Source of the DNA: Marinobacter santoriniensis NKSG1
Lineage (GTDB): Bacteria; Pseudomonadota; Gammaproteobacteria; Pseudomonadales; Oleiphilaceae
Length of the DNA stretch: 64,000 bases
Direction: 5' to 3'
NCBI RefSeq assembly: GCF_000347775.1
Contig: NZ_APAT01000007.1
Span: 23,374 to 87,373, forward strand
The notes below the pieces were generated by a model. That model made no database searches and was not told the DNA's origin. It saw only the letters and a list, made by a program, of their open reading frames with translations. Each line of letters starts with the position of its first letter. The stretch's first letter is position 1. Below are positions 1 through 7,634 of the stretch, in pieces. The position numbers and the translations under genes were made by a program.

Positions 1-1476
1 TGGAACTTCATCAATTGTCATTTCCCGAGTGAACAGCCGTGATGAGCATTTCTCAAAGTTGTTGTGATGAATAATGTACGGAATTAATCGGCGATATAGT
101 TCCGGAAGAGTTAGGACCGCATCAAGCTTAGGATCTTTTGCTCCCCTGGTTTTATAATCTTTTTCGACAAATCCGGGCAGGCCGGAGAGAAGATTGTTGT
201 TGTAGTGGTCGAAAGATTTTTCCACCAGCCCTTTATCATCGCCACGGTAGGCGCGACCAAACTGTACTGTTATACCCAAATCTTCGATTAGACTCTCCGA
301 ACGCCTAGAGGTAAGTTCGGCGTTGTCGCCAAATAATTTCAGGCAAGGTACTGCCATAGGCCAGTCACTTTCAGTGATGGTGAGCCCGAATTCTCTTGCA
401 AACGAAACTTTTGAGCGAAATGCATTGAAGAGTGCAAGTCGCATTGCATCAAATGAGCTGGAAAAGAGCGAAACGTAAATGCCTACTATGGCTTCTGAAA
501 AGACATCCACTACAGAGTAAATGGTGGGCCTTCCCACAATTAAGGTCCGCAGCTTGTCGAGTTGAGACACGAGATATATGTCGCCCGGAGTAGCGTCAAT
601 TTGATAAATTTCGCCTGGCCCATTAGGCACAACTATATCGCCGGATCTACCCTTGAGGTCTTTATCGTATTTGCTGCTCCCCATTCGCATCCTTGGAGCG
701 TTGATTCCCTTTTCATTTTCGTAGGATTTCGTCCAGCTCCTAAACTGGGACATGGATGGGTAACTTTGGCCAGGCAAAATTTCATACCTAATTTCACCGT
801 CTGGTTGAACTCGCATGCAGCCTGAGAAATGCAGCGCCTTAAAGTGTTCGTAAACTTTGGTGAGAGGTAGGCCTCCCGGGATAAGGTAATGCTTCTTAAG
901 TACTCTCTCGAGGTTGCGCTCGTCCTCCGGCGTTTTGTGTTTGTAAGGAGCTTTCGGAGACTTAGGCTTGCGACCCAAACGGACTCCGGATAGCCTCCGC
1001 TTATTGCCTTTTCGATTCCTGTTATCCGGTAGGAGAGCGTTCTTTGTCTGGCCGAATTGAAGGAAAAGGTAGATCCATGTATATATTTGGGAGCGCCTCA
1101 CGCCGGAGGCTTCTGCCGCTTGGGAAACGAGCTTTGAACCGTAAGTTGGTATCAGGAACTCCTCAAGGTTTTCGATAATAGGAGCTATCGCACTGAATTT
1201 TTTGTCACGTTTCTGGATTGCTTTCGATGTTTGTTGATTATCAGGAAGTAAACGAAATGATGGTAACTCCATTTCTGCCGTTGTAATTAGTCCGCCTTCA
1301 ATCCAAACCATAACTGTCGTTAGTGGGAAGACGCATGGCTTCCTTGGCTTTCCTGTGTAATTGATAAGAAATATACGGTTCGTACGATAATCACTGAACA
1401 CCACAACCATAGTTTCAGATATCGGGCTTCTACTAATGTCCTCCAAAGGCAATAGCAGCGTGTTTACACTAAGCAT
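1..1476 (-). CDS. tnsB: TnsB-like DDE transposase of a Tn7-like element (partial, C-terminus beyond left edge)
   Basis: The frame is open from an ATG at 1474-1476 to the window edge, giving 492 codons; the C-terminal part is missing. It is a DDE (RNase H-fold) transposase of the TnsB/Mu family, which cuts and joins the 3' ends of the transposon and works with TnsA and a TnsC-type ATPase. The catalytic acids are visible at D294 (QIDATPG), D384 (LFGDNAE) and E419 (GLVEKSFDHY). The spacing of 90 and 35 residues matches that known for Tn7 TnsB. A helix-turn-helix-like stretch lies near residues 115-140 (SQAAEASGVRRSQIYTWI). The start overlaps the 3' end of tnsA by 8 bases in another frame, so the two are probably translationally coupled. 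Base composition is lower in G+C than the core genes. The family call is firm; which Tn7-like branch it belongs to cannot be told here. Confidence 0.93.
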   Translation of the reverse strand, partial: MLSVNTLLLPLEDISRSPISETMVVVFSDYRTNRIFLINYTGKPRKPCVFPLTTVMVWIEGGLITTAEMELPSFRLLPDNQQTSKAIQKRDKKFSAIAPIIENLEEFLIPTYGSKLVSQAAEASGVRRSQIYTWIYLFLQFGQTKNALLPDNRNRKGNKRRLSGVRLGRKPKSPKAPYKHKTPEDERNLERVLKKHYLIPGGLPLTKVYEHFKALHFSGCMRVQPDGEIRYEILPGQSYPSMSQFRSWTKSYENEKGINAPRMRMGSSKYDKDLKGRSGDIVVPNGPGEIYQIDATPGDIYLVSQLDKLRTLIVGRPTIYSVVDVFSEAIVGIYVSLFSSSFDAMRLALFNAFRSKVSFAREFGLTITESDWPMAVPCLKLFGDNAELTSRRSESLIEDLGITVQFGRAYRGDDKGLVEKSFDHYNNNLLSGLPGFVEKDYKTRGAKDPKLDAVLTLPELYRRLIPYIIHHNNFEKCSSRLFTREMTIDEVP

Positions 1477-2269
1477 TTATGACAATGCCTAGGTCGATGG
1501 GTTTTTTTTCAAGATGGATTGGTATATTTAGATTGACGGCTATGATTCGATGCCAAAGGCAGTGAAATAATACCGATGATGATAGTTTATAATCTATGTT
1601 TAACTTTATAGATGTTTCTTCTATGGCGTCTGATATGCTTATGTTCTTTTTTTCCAAAATTGCTGATTGAAAAATTTTAATCCAAGAAGGTATCGAAACG
1701 GAATTCGTAACTGAAGTTTCGGCATAATGTCGTAGAAGGCCGAGATTCATACAGGCAATCGTTTTAAGCTGATTGTCTAGGACGATGTGCCACTTAACGC
1801 CCTGTAATTCCCAATAGGCCTTCTCTATGGCCTGTTTCTGTATGGTGCGATCATGCTCCAGTGCCTTCATTGGCTTAACCGAATATGCTTCCCACTCGCC
1901 GTTATCAAGCTGGATGAAAAAGTCAGTGGTGAGGATCATATCTGTTGTTGTACGTGTATACCTTGGATGATTAATTTTCAACTCGTTAGCAATCCCTTTT
2001 GTCATGCTTAAAGGAAGCATGGGAAATTGTTCGTATATTGAAATAACCTCTGGTTTAAATTCCAAGTTTACGAAAAAGCTGTATTCATTAGCTGACAGAA
2101 AGTGATGAACACGATTGGACTTGATGCCTCGACACCTGTGTTTTGTCCCAAATGACGGAACATCCTCGGTCCTGATAAATGGGTTATATCTGCCTTTGTT
2201 CCAATCTGTTTGCCAGGTTTTTACCCACCTGTCTCTGTCGATACTCTTTATGCCCCGTCTTTTCTTCAT
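1469..2269 (-). CDS. tnsA: TnsA-like endonuclease of a Tn7-like element
   Basis: This 266-aa protein is close in length to Tn7 TnsA (273 aa). TnsA has a restriction-endonuclease-like fold and cuts the 5' ends of the element, so that with TnsB it is excised by cut-and-paste. Candidate catalytic residues are E62 (SANEYSFF), D116 (ILTTDFF) and K132 (AYSVKPMK), in the order and spacing of the E-D-K set of Tn7 TnsA. The EQFPMLPL stretch near residue 80 is also typical. The C-terminal part (about 165-266) should be the domain that contacts TnsC. The gene comes first in the operon, with tnsB following by an 8-bp overlap. Its upstream side faces the nearby transposon end, as in Tn7. Low G+C supports foreign origin. 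Confidence 0.9.
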   Translation of the reverse strand: MKKRRGIKSIDRDRWVKTWQTDWNKGRYNPFIRTEDVPSFGTKHRCRGIKSNRVHHFLSANEYSFFVNLEFKPEVISIYEQFPMLPLSMTKGIANELKINHPRYTRTTTDMILTTDFFIQLDNGEWEAYSVKPMKALEHDRTIQKQAIEKAYWELQGVKWHIVLDNQLKTIACMNLGLLRHYAETSVTNSVSIPSWIKIFQSAILEKKNISISDAIEETSIKLNIDYKLSSSVLFHCLWHRIIAVNLNIPIHLEKKPIDLGIVINA

Positions 2270-2582
2270 GATTCACCCAATTAAGTTTTTCAGAATGATA
2301 TCAGTCGTAAATTATTTTGAGGAAGGAATATTTTATTATAAGGTGCTTATTAATTTTGCTCTAAATAATTACGAATTTAATATTTAATAAAAAAATATTT
2401 ATATGTTAAGTATTTGTATTTCGTGTATTAATTTTATTGTCTATTTGTTTCTTTAAAATATTAATATATTTAGGTTTACGTCTTATATTTCTTTTTGGAA
2501 TATGGCCTATTTGTTGTCCGAGAAAATTTGATGTGCTTATTGAATTTTGCGCTTTACTTGGGTGAAAAGAGGAGAGGAATTG
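2270..2582. other. AT-rich intergenic region inside the transposon
   Basis: These 313 bases lie between the divergent tnsA and the small cargo gene and are strikingly AT-rich, with long A/T runs between 2330 and 2480. The stretch probably holds the promoter of the tns operon (minus strand) and that of the small gene (plus strand), but no single promoter stands out. I saw no coding frame with a convincing ribosome-binding site. Confidence 0.6.
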
Positions 2583-2876
2583 ATGGATGAACCTAATGAC
2601 TCGGCGAAGTTGAAACGCCTATCAGAGTTGCACGATGAATTTCTGCGATCCCTGAGACCGAATCGCGGGCTCAGATCCATTCATGTTGCTTCAGGGTGTC
2701 TGGAATTTGGAGAGTGGTTCCTATCGAGGTGGGATCGAGAGGTCACATCAAGACAGGACTTCGTTTACATTTCGGATGCACATTACAAGCGATCTGGATT
2801 TTACGTCGATTATGACAGCATTTTGGGTATCGACTACGACGACTTGGTCGAAGCGCTGATCGGCCAAGGCCGATAA
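2583..2876 (+). CDS. Hypothetical protein, small cargo gene at the transposon end
   Basis: I do not recognise this 97-aa protein. The start at 2583 is chosen because a strong purine-rich Shine-Dalgarno (AGGAGAGGAA, 2570-2579) precedes it at good spacing; an ATG further up at 2547 lacks one. The protein is hydrophilic, with no signal peptide or membrane segment. A charged helical N-terminus (about 5-30) is followed by a segment rich in aromatic and acidic residues (WFLSRWDREV, FYVDYDSILGIDYDD), suggesting a compact soluble domain. It sits between tnsA and the putative TnsB sites, so it is transposon cargo. Genes in this position are often of phage-defence or unknown type, but nothing in the sequence proves a role. 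Confidence 0.65.
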   Translation: MDEPNDSAKLKRLSELHDEFLRSLRPNRGLRSIHVASGCLEFGEWFLSRWDREVTSRQDFVYISDAHYKRSGFYVDYDSILGIDYDDLVEALIGQGR

Positions 2877-2928
2877 CACAAAGTTGCTTCGTGTGCCTTA
2901 AAACCTTCCCGCTCGGCATCTGGCCCTC

Positions 2929-3006
2929 GGAATTGTCCAAAAACAATTATGGATTCTTCTGGTTTGTCTCAAAACAATTACGATTGTCTAAATCTGAATT
3001 ATTTCA
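2929..3006 (+). repeat. Three imperfect direct repeats: probable TnsB-binding sites at the transposon end
   Basis: Copy 1 (2933-2949, TTGTCCAAAAACAATTA) and copy 2 (2964-2980, TTGTCTCAAAACAATTA) differ at two positions; copy 3 (2984-3001, TTGTCTAAATCTGAATTA) is weaker. All have the same orientation and fall in about 75 bp, like the clustered TnsB sites in the right end of Tn7. They lie between the last cargo gene and the yhiN stop codon. A terminal CA at 3005-3006 fits the usual TG...CA ends, which would leave GGTCA (3007-3011) as one copy of a 5-bp target duplication. The exact end cannot be proved without the other end of the element. Confidence 0.6.
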
Positions 3007-3015
3007 GGTCATGAC

Positions 3016-4209
3016 TCAGGCGTCGTTCCCGGCCGCCACAGCCGACGCCCAGGCCCACTGGAAGTTGTGGCCCCCAAGGTGCCCGGTGACATCGACCACT
3101 TCGCCGATGAAGTAGAGATCGGGCCGGTTCAGGACGGCCATGGTCTTTGACGACAGCTGGCGTGTGTCCACGCCTCCCAGCGTGACCTCCGCCGTTCGGT
3201 AGCCCTCTGTACCTGAAGGCTTGATGACCCAGTCTCCCAGCGTTTGTGCGACCCGCTCGATGTCCGCATTCTTGAAGGATTGCAGGGGGCCGCTCCAGCC
3301 GGATAACTCATTGAATGCCTGTGCAAACCGTTTCGGAAGGTGCTGATTCAGGTAGTGCACGACAGTGGCCTGGGGCTTTTGCCGGCGCAGGGCCATCAGG
3401 TCGTCCTGGATCTGGCAGGTTGGTAGCAGGTTGATGTCGAGGCTGTCTCCGGGGTGCCAGTAGCTGGAAATCTGGAGCATGGCCGGGCCACTCAGGCCCC
3501 GGTGCGTCACCAGCATCGGCTCCCGGAAGTGTTGCCCTTCGCAACTGACCTCGACCGGGCAACTGATTCCCGCCAGCGGGGCCAACTGCTCCCTGAGCTC
3601 CGGCTGGAGGGTGAAGGGTACCAGTCCGGCGCGGGTCGGCAGGACAGTAAGACCAAATTTCCGGGCCACGTCGTAGCCGAACCCGGTCGCGCCCATGGTG
3701 GGGATCGAGAGCCCGCCGGTGGCAATGACCAGGGACTGGCAACGGAGCTTGCCGGAGGCGGTTGCGATGACGTACCCATCCCCGGACTCCATGATGCCTG
3801 TGACCGGGGTCTTCATACGGATTTGTGCGCCAGCCCAGTCGCACTCTGTCAGCAGCAGGTTCAGGATATCCCTGGCGCTGTCTTTGCAGAACAGTTGTCC
3901 CGGTGCCTTTTCCTCGTATTCCACCCCATGACGATCCACCAGTTCGAGAAAGTCCTGGGGCGTGTATCGCTTCAATGCGGAGATGCAGTAGTGGGGGTTG
4001 TCGGACAGGAAGTTGGCCGGGGTGCTGTTCAGGTTGGTGAAGTTGCAGCGTCCGCCCCCGGACATCAGGATTTTCTTGCCCGGCTTGTTGGCGTGATCGA
4101 GGACAAGCACCCGGCGCCCCCGGTATCCCGTGGTGGCCGCACACATGAGCCCGGCCGCACCGGCGCCGATGATGATTACGTCGTAGTGGGATTCTGGGGA
4201 TGCCGTCAT
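3016..4209 (-). CDS. yhiN: YhiN/HI0933-family FAD-dependent oxidoreductase (BaiN-like)
   Basis: This 397-aa cytosolic flavoprotein belongs to the HI0933/YhiN family (also called BaiN-like). The reaction in most bacteria is unknown. An N-terminal FAD-binding Rossmann motif is clear (IIIGAGAAGLM, about residues 12-22), followed by the family signature SGGGRCNFTN. The C-terminal end carries a second conserved block (GEVVDVTGHLGGHNFQWAWASAV is split here as GEVVDVTGHLGG and NFQWAWASAV). The start at 4209 was preferred to an upstream ATG because the FAD motif normally follows within about ten residues. The gene is complete. Its stop codon is only about 10 bp from the presumed end of the Tn7-like element, so its 3' end is probably the attachment site. 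YhiN genes are reported targets of Tn7-like elements (recalled, not checked). Confidence 0.88.
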   Translation of the reverse strand: MTASPESHYDVIIIGAGAAGLMCAATTGYRGRRVLVLDHANKPGKKILMSGGGRCNFTNLNSTPANFLSDNPHYCISALKRYTPQDFLELVDRHGVEYEEKAPGQLFCKDSARDILNLLLTECDWAGAQIRMKTPVTGIMESGDGYVIATASGKLRCQSLVIATGGLSIPTMGATGFGYDVARKFGLTVLPTRAGLVPFTLQPELREQLAPLAGISCPVEVSCEGQHFREPMLVTHRGLSGPAMLQISSYWHPGDSLDINLLPTCQIQDDLMALRRQKPQATVVHYLNQHLPKRFAQAFNELSGWSGPLQSFKNADIERVAQTLGDWVIKPSGTEGYRTAEVTLGGVDTRQLSSKTMAVLNRPDLYFIGEVVDVTGHLGGHNFQWAWASAVAAGNDA

Positions 4210-4252
4210 GACTGCCCGCCGCTGTGAATGAACGGCGGGGAGTATACCAGTC

Positions 4253-5056
4253 TCAGGGCAGGTGTACGGAACCTTCCATGTAGAACGCGGCCTGGCCGGC
4301 GATGTCGACACGATCGCCCTTCAGCTCACAGCGCAGGAGACCGCCACGGGCGGACAGCTGTCGCGCTTCCAGGACCGATTTGCCAAGGACATCGGCCCAG
4401 TAGGGAACCAACACGCTGTGAATGGAGCCGGTGACCGGATCTTCATCAATGCCGGCGCCGGGAGCGAAGTAGCGACTGACGAAATCGCAGTCATCACCCC
4501 GGGCGGTAATGATCAGGCCCTGGTTGCCCAGCTCCCGGAGTGCGGCCATATCGGGTCGGGCGTCACGCACGGCCGATTCGCTGTCCAGTACCACCATGTC
4601 GTTGGTGTCATTCGGCACGTGAAAAGCCCTGTCTGGCGCGCCCTCCAGAGCCTGGTGGATCAGCGGTGGTGTCGGGCGCTCCTCGAAGGCCAGGTTGGGG
4701 AAGTCCAGTACCAGCCAGTCACCGTTTTTGCGGACACCGAGAGGGCCGCTACGGGACAGAAACGTCACCTGATCGCGTTCCCATCCGAGTCGGTTAAAGA
4801 CCACCCAGGCGCTGGCGAGGGTGGCATGGCCGCACAAAGGCACTTCCACGGCCGGAGTGAACCAGCGAATGTGAAAGTCGGCATCGGCCCCGGATGGCAG
4901 CCGGACCAGAAACGCGGTTTCCGAGAGGTTGTTTTCCAGGGCGATCGCCTGAAGGGTCGTGTCCGCCGGCCAGCTTTCCAGGGGCATGACGGCCGCCGGG
5001 TTGCCACCGAACACCCGGTCCGTGAAAGCGTCGATCTGGTAAATGGGGGTCTTCAT
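4253..5056 (-). CDS. PhzF-family isomerase/epimerase
   Basis: This 267-aa protein has the usual PhzF length and the two-domain diaminopimelate-epimerase-like fold. It begins with the family start YQIDAFTDRVFGGNPAAV. The general acid/base glutamate is seen at E46 (NNLSETAF), and the conserved blocks PLCGHATLASA and DEDPVTGSIHS follow. PhzF proper isomerises an intermediate of phenazine synthesis, but most homologues act on unknown small molecules, and no other phenazine gene is nearby. It overlaps the upstream small gene by 4 bp, so the two form an operon transcribed away from a MocR regulator, a frequent partner of such enzymes. Confidence 0.88.
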   Translation of the reverse strand: MKTPIYQIDAFTDRVFGGNPAAVMPLESWPADTTLQAIALENNLSETAFLVRLPSGADADFHIRWFTPAVEVPLCGHATLASAWVVFNRLGWERDQVTFLSRSGPLGVRKNGDWLVLDFPNLAFEERPTPPLIHQALEGAPDRAFHVPNDTNDMVVLDSESAVRDARPDMAALRELGNQGLIITARGDDCDFVSRYFAPGAGIDEDPVTGSIHSVLVPYWADVLGKSVLEARQLSARGGLLRCELKGDRVDIAGQAAFYMEGSVHLP

Positions 5057-5370
5057 CTGTCTGTCTCCTTGGGTGCCCGCTTAGCGTAATGGCGGGCCTT
5101 GCATGAGGCAAACCGCTCCAGCTCGGCTGCGCCATAGAGATGAATCTCAGGCAGGGGATTCCCCACCGTAACGATCCAGTGGTCCGGTTCCGCTTGCGTT
5201 ACTGCGAGTCCCAGATCCGCGAGTTGCTGTCGGGTGGTTGCCTGGCCTTTCATGCCGGCAGGACCGGTCGGCTCAGAGAGAGCCAGCGCGTCCTTGCGAT
5301 TACCGAAGCGCCTGCGGTAGGCCGTTTGAAGTGGCCGTGCTGATTCCGCCGGGGTGTTTGCAGCTTTCAT
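5053..5370 (-). CDS. Hypothetical protein co-transcribed with the PhzF-like gene
   Basis: I do not recognise this 105-aa protein. The start at 5370 has a near-perfect ribosome-binding site (AAGGAG, spacing 7); longer frames lack one. It is basic at the N-terminus (TAYRRRFGNRKDALAL) and rich in charged residues, without membrane segments. A central stretch (QLADLGLAVTQAEPDHWIVTVGNP) looks like a small alpha/beta unit. Its last 4 bases overlap the PhzF-like gene. The divergent MocR gene and its operator sites lie directly upstream, so expression is probably controlled by that regulator. Confidence 0.75.
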   Translation of the reverse strand: MKAANTPAESARPLQTAYRRRFGNRKDALALSEPTGPAGMKGQATTRQQLADLGLAVTQAEPDHWIVTVGNPLPEIHLYGAAELERFASCKARHYAKRAPKETDR

Positions 5371-5454
5371 GGTGAAACTCCTTCTTCGTTGAACCGGATT
5401 CCATTGTCGTCCTCCGATGACGGGCATAACAGATTCAGATAATCTTGTATTGAA

Positions 5455-5513
5455 CCGGTACAGTTTTCATTTTTAGGTAACTGTACCGCTTTGTTTGTGC
5501 CCGAACTGTACTG
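5455..5513. promoter_or_regulatory. Repeated operator for the MocR regulator in the divergent promoter
   Basis: An 8-base word occurs three times between the divergent genes: GTACAGTT at 5458-5465 (inverted), AACTGTAC at 5479-5486 and AACTGTAC at 5504-5511. The two direct copies are 25 bp apart start to start, and the first two form an inverted pair 21 bp apart. MocR proteins such as GabR, PdxR and TauR are known to bind direct and inverted repeats of this kind upstream of their targets and their own gene. Confidence 0.7.
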
Positions 5514-5571
5514 CCCGGGCATTGCAGCGATCTGGTGCAATGGCAGGGAGTCCATTCGAAAGGGGAGCGTG

Positions 5572-6984
5572 ATGGGGGTTCTTTACAATCAGATTGCTGA
5601 TCAGCTTCAGGCACTGATCCTCGAAGGGGTTTATCGGGACGGAGACCGGTTGCCCGGGGTTCGCATCCTGGGCCGGCAATTTGGTGTATCCATTTCAACG
5701 GTGCTCCAGGCGCATCAGACGTTGGAAGCGCGGGGCTACCTCGAGGCCCGGGAGCGCAGCGGCTATTTTGTCCGACTGCCGGCCCGGGACATCCCCGAAC
5801 CGCGAATGCCACGGCACCGCAGCCGTCCGGTCCCGGTCACCGCCCGGGAAATGACGTTGGACCTGTGTGCCGATGAGCAGAAGCAGATGGTGCCGCTGGC
5901 CACCGCGATACCCCATCCCGATTACCTGCCGCTGCGGCAGATCCAGCAAAGCACGCTCTGGGCAGCCCGACGGGGCCTGGAGACGCTGGATTATGCGTTC
6001 CCCGGCAAGGAATCTTTCCGCCGTCAGATTGCCCAGCGCATGGCAGCCATCGGTGTGCCCGTAACCCCCGATGACATTCTGGCGACCAACGGGGCCCAGG
6101 AGGCCATCATCCTGGCCCTGCGGGCGGTGACCGAACCGGGCGATATCGTGGCCGTGGAGTCTCCGTCTTTCCCCGGCATTCTACAGGCCCTGGAGGTGGT
6201 GGGCCTGCGGGTGATCGAGATTCCCACCCATCCCTCCGAGGGAATCAGCCTCGATGGATTGCAACTGGCGCTGGAACAATGGCCCCTGAAGGCCTGTGTG
6301 GCGGTACCCAATCACAGCAATCCCATGGGGGCCCGGATGTCCGACGAGCGCAAAAAGCAGCTGGTTTCCATGCTGGCCGCCGCCGGCGTGCCTCTGATCG
6401 AGGACGATATCTACGGTGATCTCGCACACAACGGACAGCGGCCTCGTCCCGCCAAGGCGTTCGACCGCGCGGACAACGTCATCTACTGCAGCTCGTTTTC
6501 CAAGACGGTATCGCCCGGGCTGAGGCTTGGCTGGATGATCCCGGGCCGGCACATGGCCAGTGCCCGGCAGCACAAGTATTTCGTGAACCTGGCAACCTCC
6601 TCCATACCCCAGCTGGCGGTGGCGCATTTTCTGGAGCAGGGCGGTTATGACCGTTATCTGCGCGCGGCACGTCAGCATTACCGGGAGGCGACGGAACGTA
6701 TGCGCTCAGCCGTGGCGCGTTCGTTTCCCGAGGGAACGGCGGTGAGCCGACCCCAGGGCGGCTTTGTGTTGTGGGTCGAGTTGCCGGACGGGGTTTCAGG
6801 GACGGCGCTATACCAGCGGGCGAGGGCGGAGAACATCAACGTGGCGCCGGGGCTGATGTTCTCGACGACCCGGAAGTTCGAGAACTGCCTTCGCCTGAAC
6901 GGAGGAAATCCCTGGACCGAAAGACTGGAAACCGCGGTGTTCAGGCTCGGTGCACTGGCTCAGGAGGCGGTCGTCAGCGACTGA
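5572..6984 (+). CDS. MocR-type regulator: GntR winged helix fused to PLP aminotransferase-like domain
   Basis: The 470-aa protein has the two-part MocR layout. An N-terminal GntR-type winged helix covers about residues 1-75 (DRLPGVRILGRQFGVSIST, LEARGYLEARERSGYFV). A fold-type I aminotransferase-like domain covers about 100-470. The PLP-binding lysine is K311 in SSFSKTVSPGLRLGWM. The start at 5572 follows GGGGAGCG; an upstream start would add a tail without family likeness. Such proteins usually sense an amino-acid-like or vitamin B6-type ligand through PLP. The divergent phzF-like operon and the repeated sites between them make that operon the likely target. Its last 25 bases overlap the convergent response regulator gene. 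Confidence 0.9.
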   Translation: MGVLYNQIADQLQALILEGVYRDGDRLPGVRILGRQFGVSISTVLQAHQTLEARGYLEARERSGYFVRLPARDIPEPRMPRHRSRPVPVTAREMTLDLCADEQKQMVPLATAIPHPDYLPLRQIQQSTLWAARRGLETLDYAFPGKESFRRQIAQRMAAIGVPVTPDDILATNGAQEAIILALRAVTEPGDIVAVESPSFPGILQALEVVGLRVIEIPTHPSEGISLDGLQLALEQWPLKACVAVPNHSNPMGARMSDERKKQLVSMLAAAGVPLIEDDIYGDLAHNGQRPRPAKAFDRADNVIYCSSFSKTVSPGLRLGWMIPGRHMASARQHKYFVNLATSSIPQLAVAHFLEQGGYDRYLRAARQHYREATERMRSAVARSFPEGTAVSRPQGGFVLWVELPDGVSGTALYQRARAENINVAPGLMFSTTRKFENCLRLNGGNPWTERLETAVFRLGALAQEAVVSD

Positions 6985-7634
6985 TCGTGCCGGCGAAGAT
7001 CGAGCGGGTCGAGCAGTCCCGCGGCAATGGCGATGCCGGTGACGTCCGGTAGCCGGTCCGCCCCCAGTCGCTTCATGACGCGGGCACGGTACAGGTCGAT
7101 GGTTTTCACGCTGACCCCCAGCTGGTCGGCGATTTCCCGACTGGTGTAGCCCTTGGCCAGCGGGAGAAAGACGTCCCGTTCCCGGCGGGTAAGGGTGTCA
7201 AGCAGTTCGGCAGTGTCAACGCTCGCTCCGCCTGTTGGGTTGGCCGTCTGGTGTTCCTGCAGTGCCTGCTGGACGCTGTCCAGAAGCAGCTGCTCATTGA
7301 AGGGCTTTTCGATGAAATCGAAGGCGCCGGATTTGAAAGCCCGGACCACAATGGGCACATCAGCATGGCCGGACACGAAAATGATGGGCACAACCTGCCC
7401 CCGTTTCTGCAGTTCTTCCTGCACGTTCAAACCACCCAGTCCCGGCATCCGCACGTCGAGCACAACGCAACCGGCCGTGGCATTCCCCAGTGCGTCGAGG
7501 AACTGCCGGCCGTCGCTGTAGGCTTCAACGCGCAGGCCAACCGACTCCAGAAGCCATTGGGTGGACTCCAGCATGCCCGCGTCATCGTCAACAACGTAAA
7601 CGGTCGGCGGCGTCGGGGTAGCGGATTCAGTCAT
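6960..7634 (-). CDS. FixJ/NarL-type response regulator
   Basis: This 224-aa cytosolic two-component regulator has an N-terminal receiver domain (about 10-125) with acidic residues VVDDD, phosphoacceptor D60 in VVLDVRMPG, the conserved SGHADVP and lysine in EKPF. A C-terminal LuxR-type helix-turn-helix (about 150-205, LTRRERDVFLPLAKGYTSREIADQLGVS in part) follows. The sensor kinase gene upstream overlaps its start by 8 bp, so the pair is co-translated. The first gene on the other side of the kinase is an acyl-CoA ligase, a plausible target. The 3' end overlaps the convergent MocR gene by 25 bp. Receiver and HTH closely follow FixJ, but the signal is unknown. Confidence 0.93.
   Translation of the reverse strand: MTESATPTPPTVYVVDDDAGMLESTQWLLESVGLRVEAYSDGRQFLDALGNATAGCVVLDVRMPGLGGLNVQEELQKRGQVVPIIFVSGHADVPIVVRAFKSGAFDFIEKPFNEQLLLDSVQQALQEHQTANPTGGASVDTAELLDTLTRRERDVFLPLAKGYTSREIADQLGVSVKTIDLYRARVMKRLGADRLPDVTGIAIAAGLLDPLDLRRHDQSLTTAS

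Noticed and set aside
2115..2387. 90-codon plus-strand frame over the tnsA start and AT-rich gap
   Set aside because: It is antisense to the conserved N-terminus of tnsA and its tail is low-complexity AT-rich DNA.
2514..2532. A further TnsB-like word (TTGTCCGAGAAAATTTGAT) in the AT-rich gap
   Set aside because: It matches the end repeats at only about 11 of 17 positions and lies on the far side of the cargo gene, so chance in AT-rich DNA is more likely.
3016..4209. yhiN disrupted by the transposon
   Set aside because: The reading frame keeps the family's C-terminal block and its own stop codon; the element ends just beyond it.
4253..5056. Phenazine biosynthesis locus
   Set aside because: Only a PhzF-like gene is present; no other phz gene is near, and PhzF homologues are widespread outside phenazine pathways.
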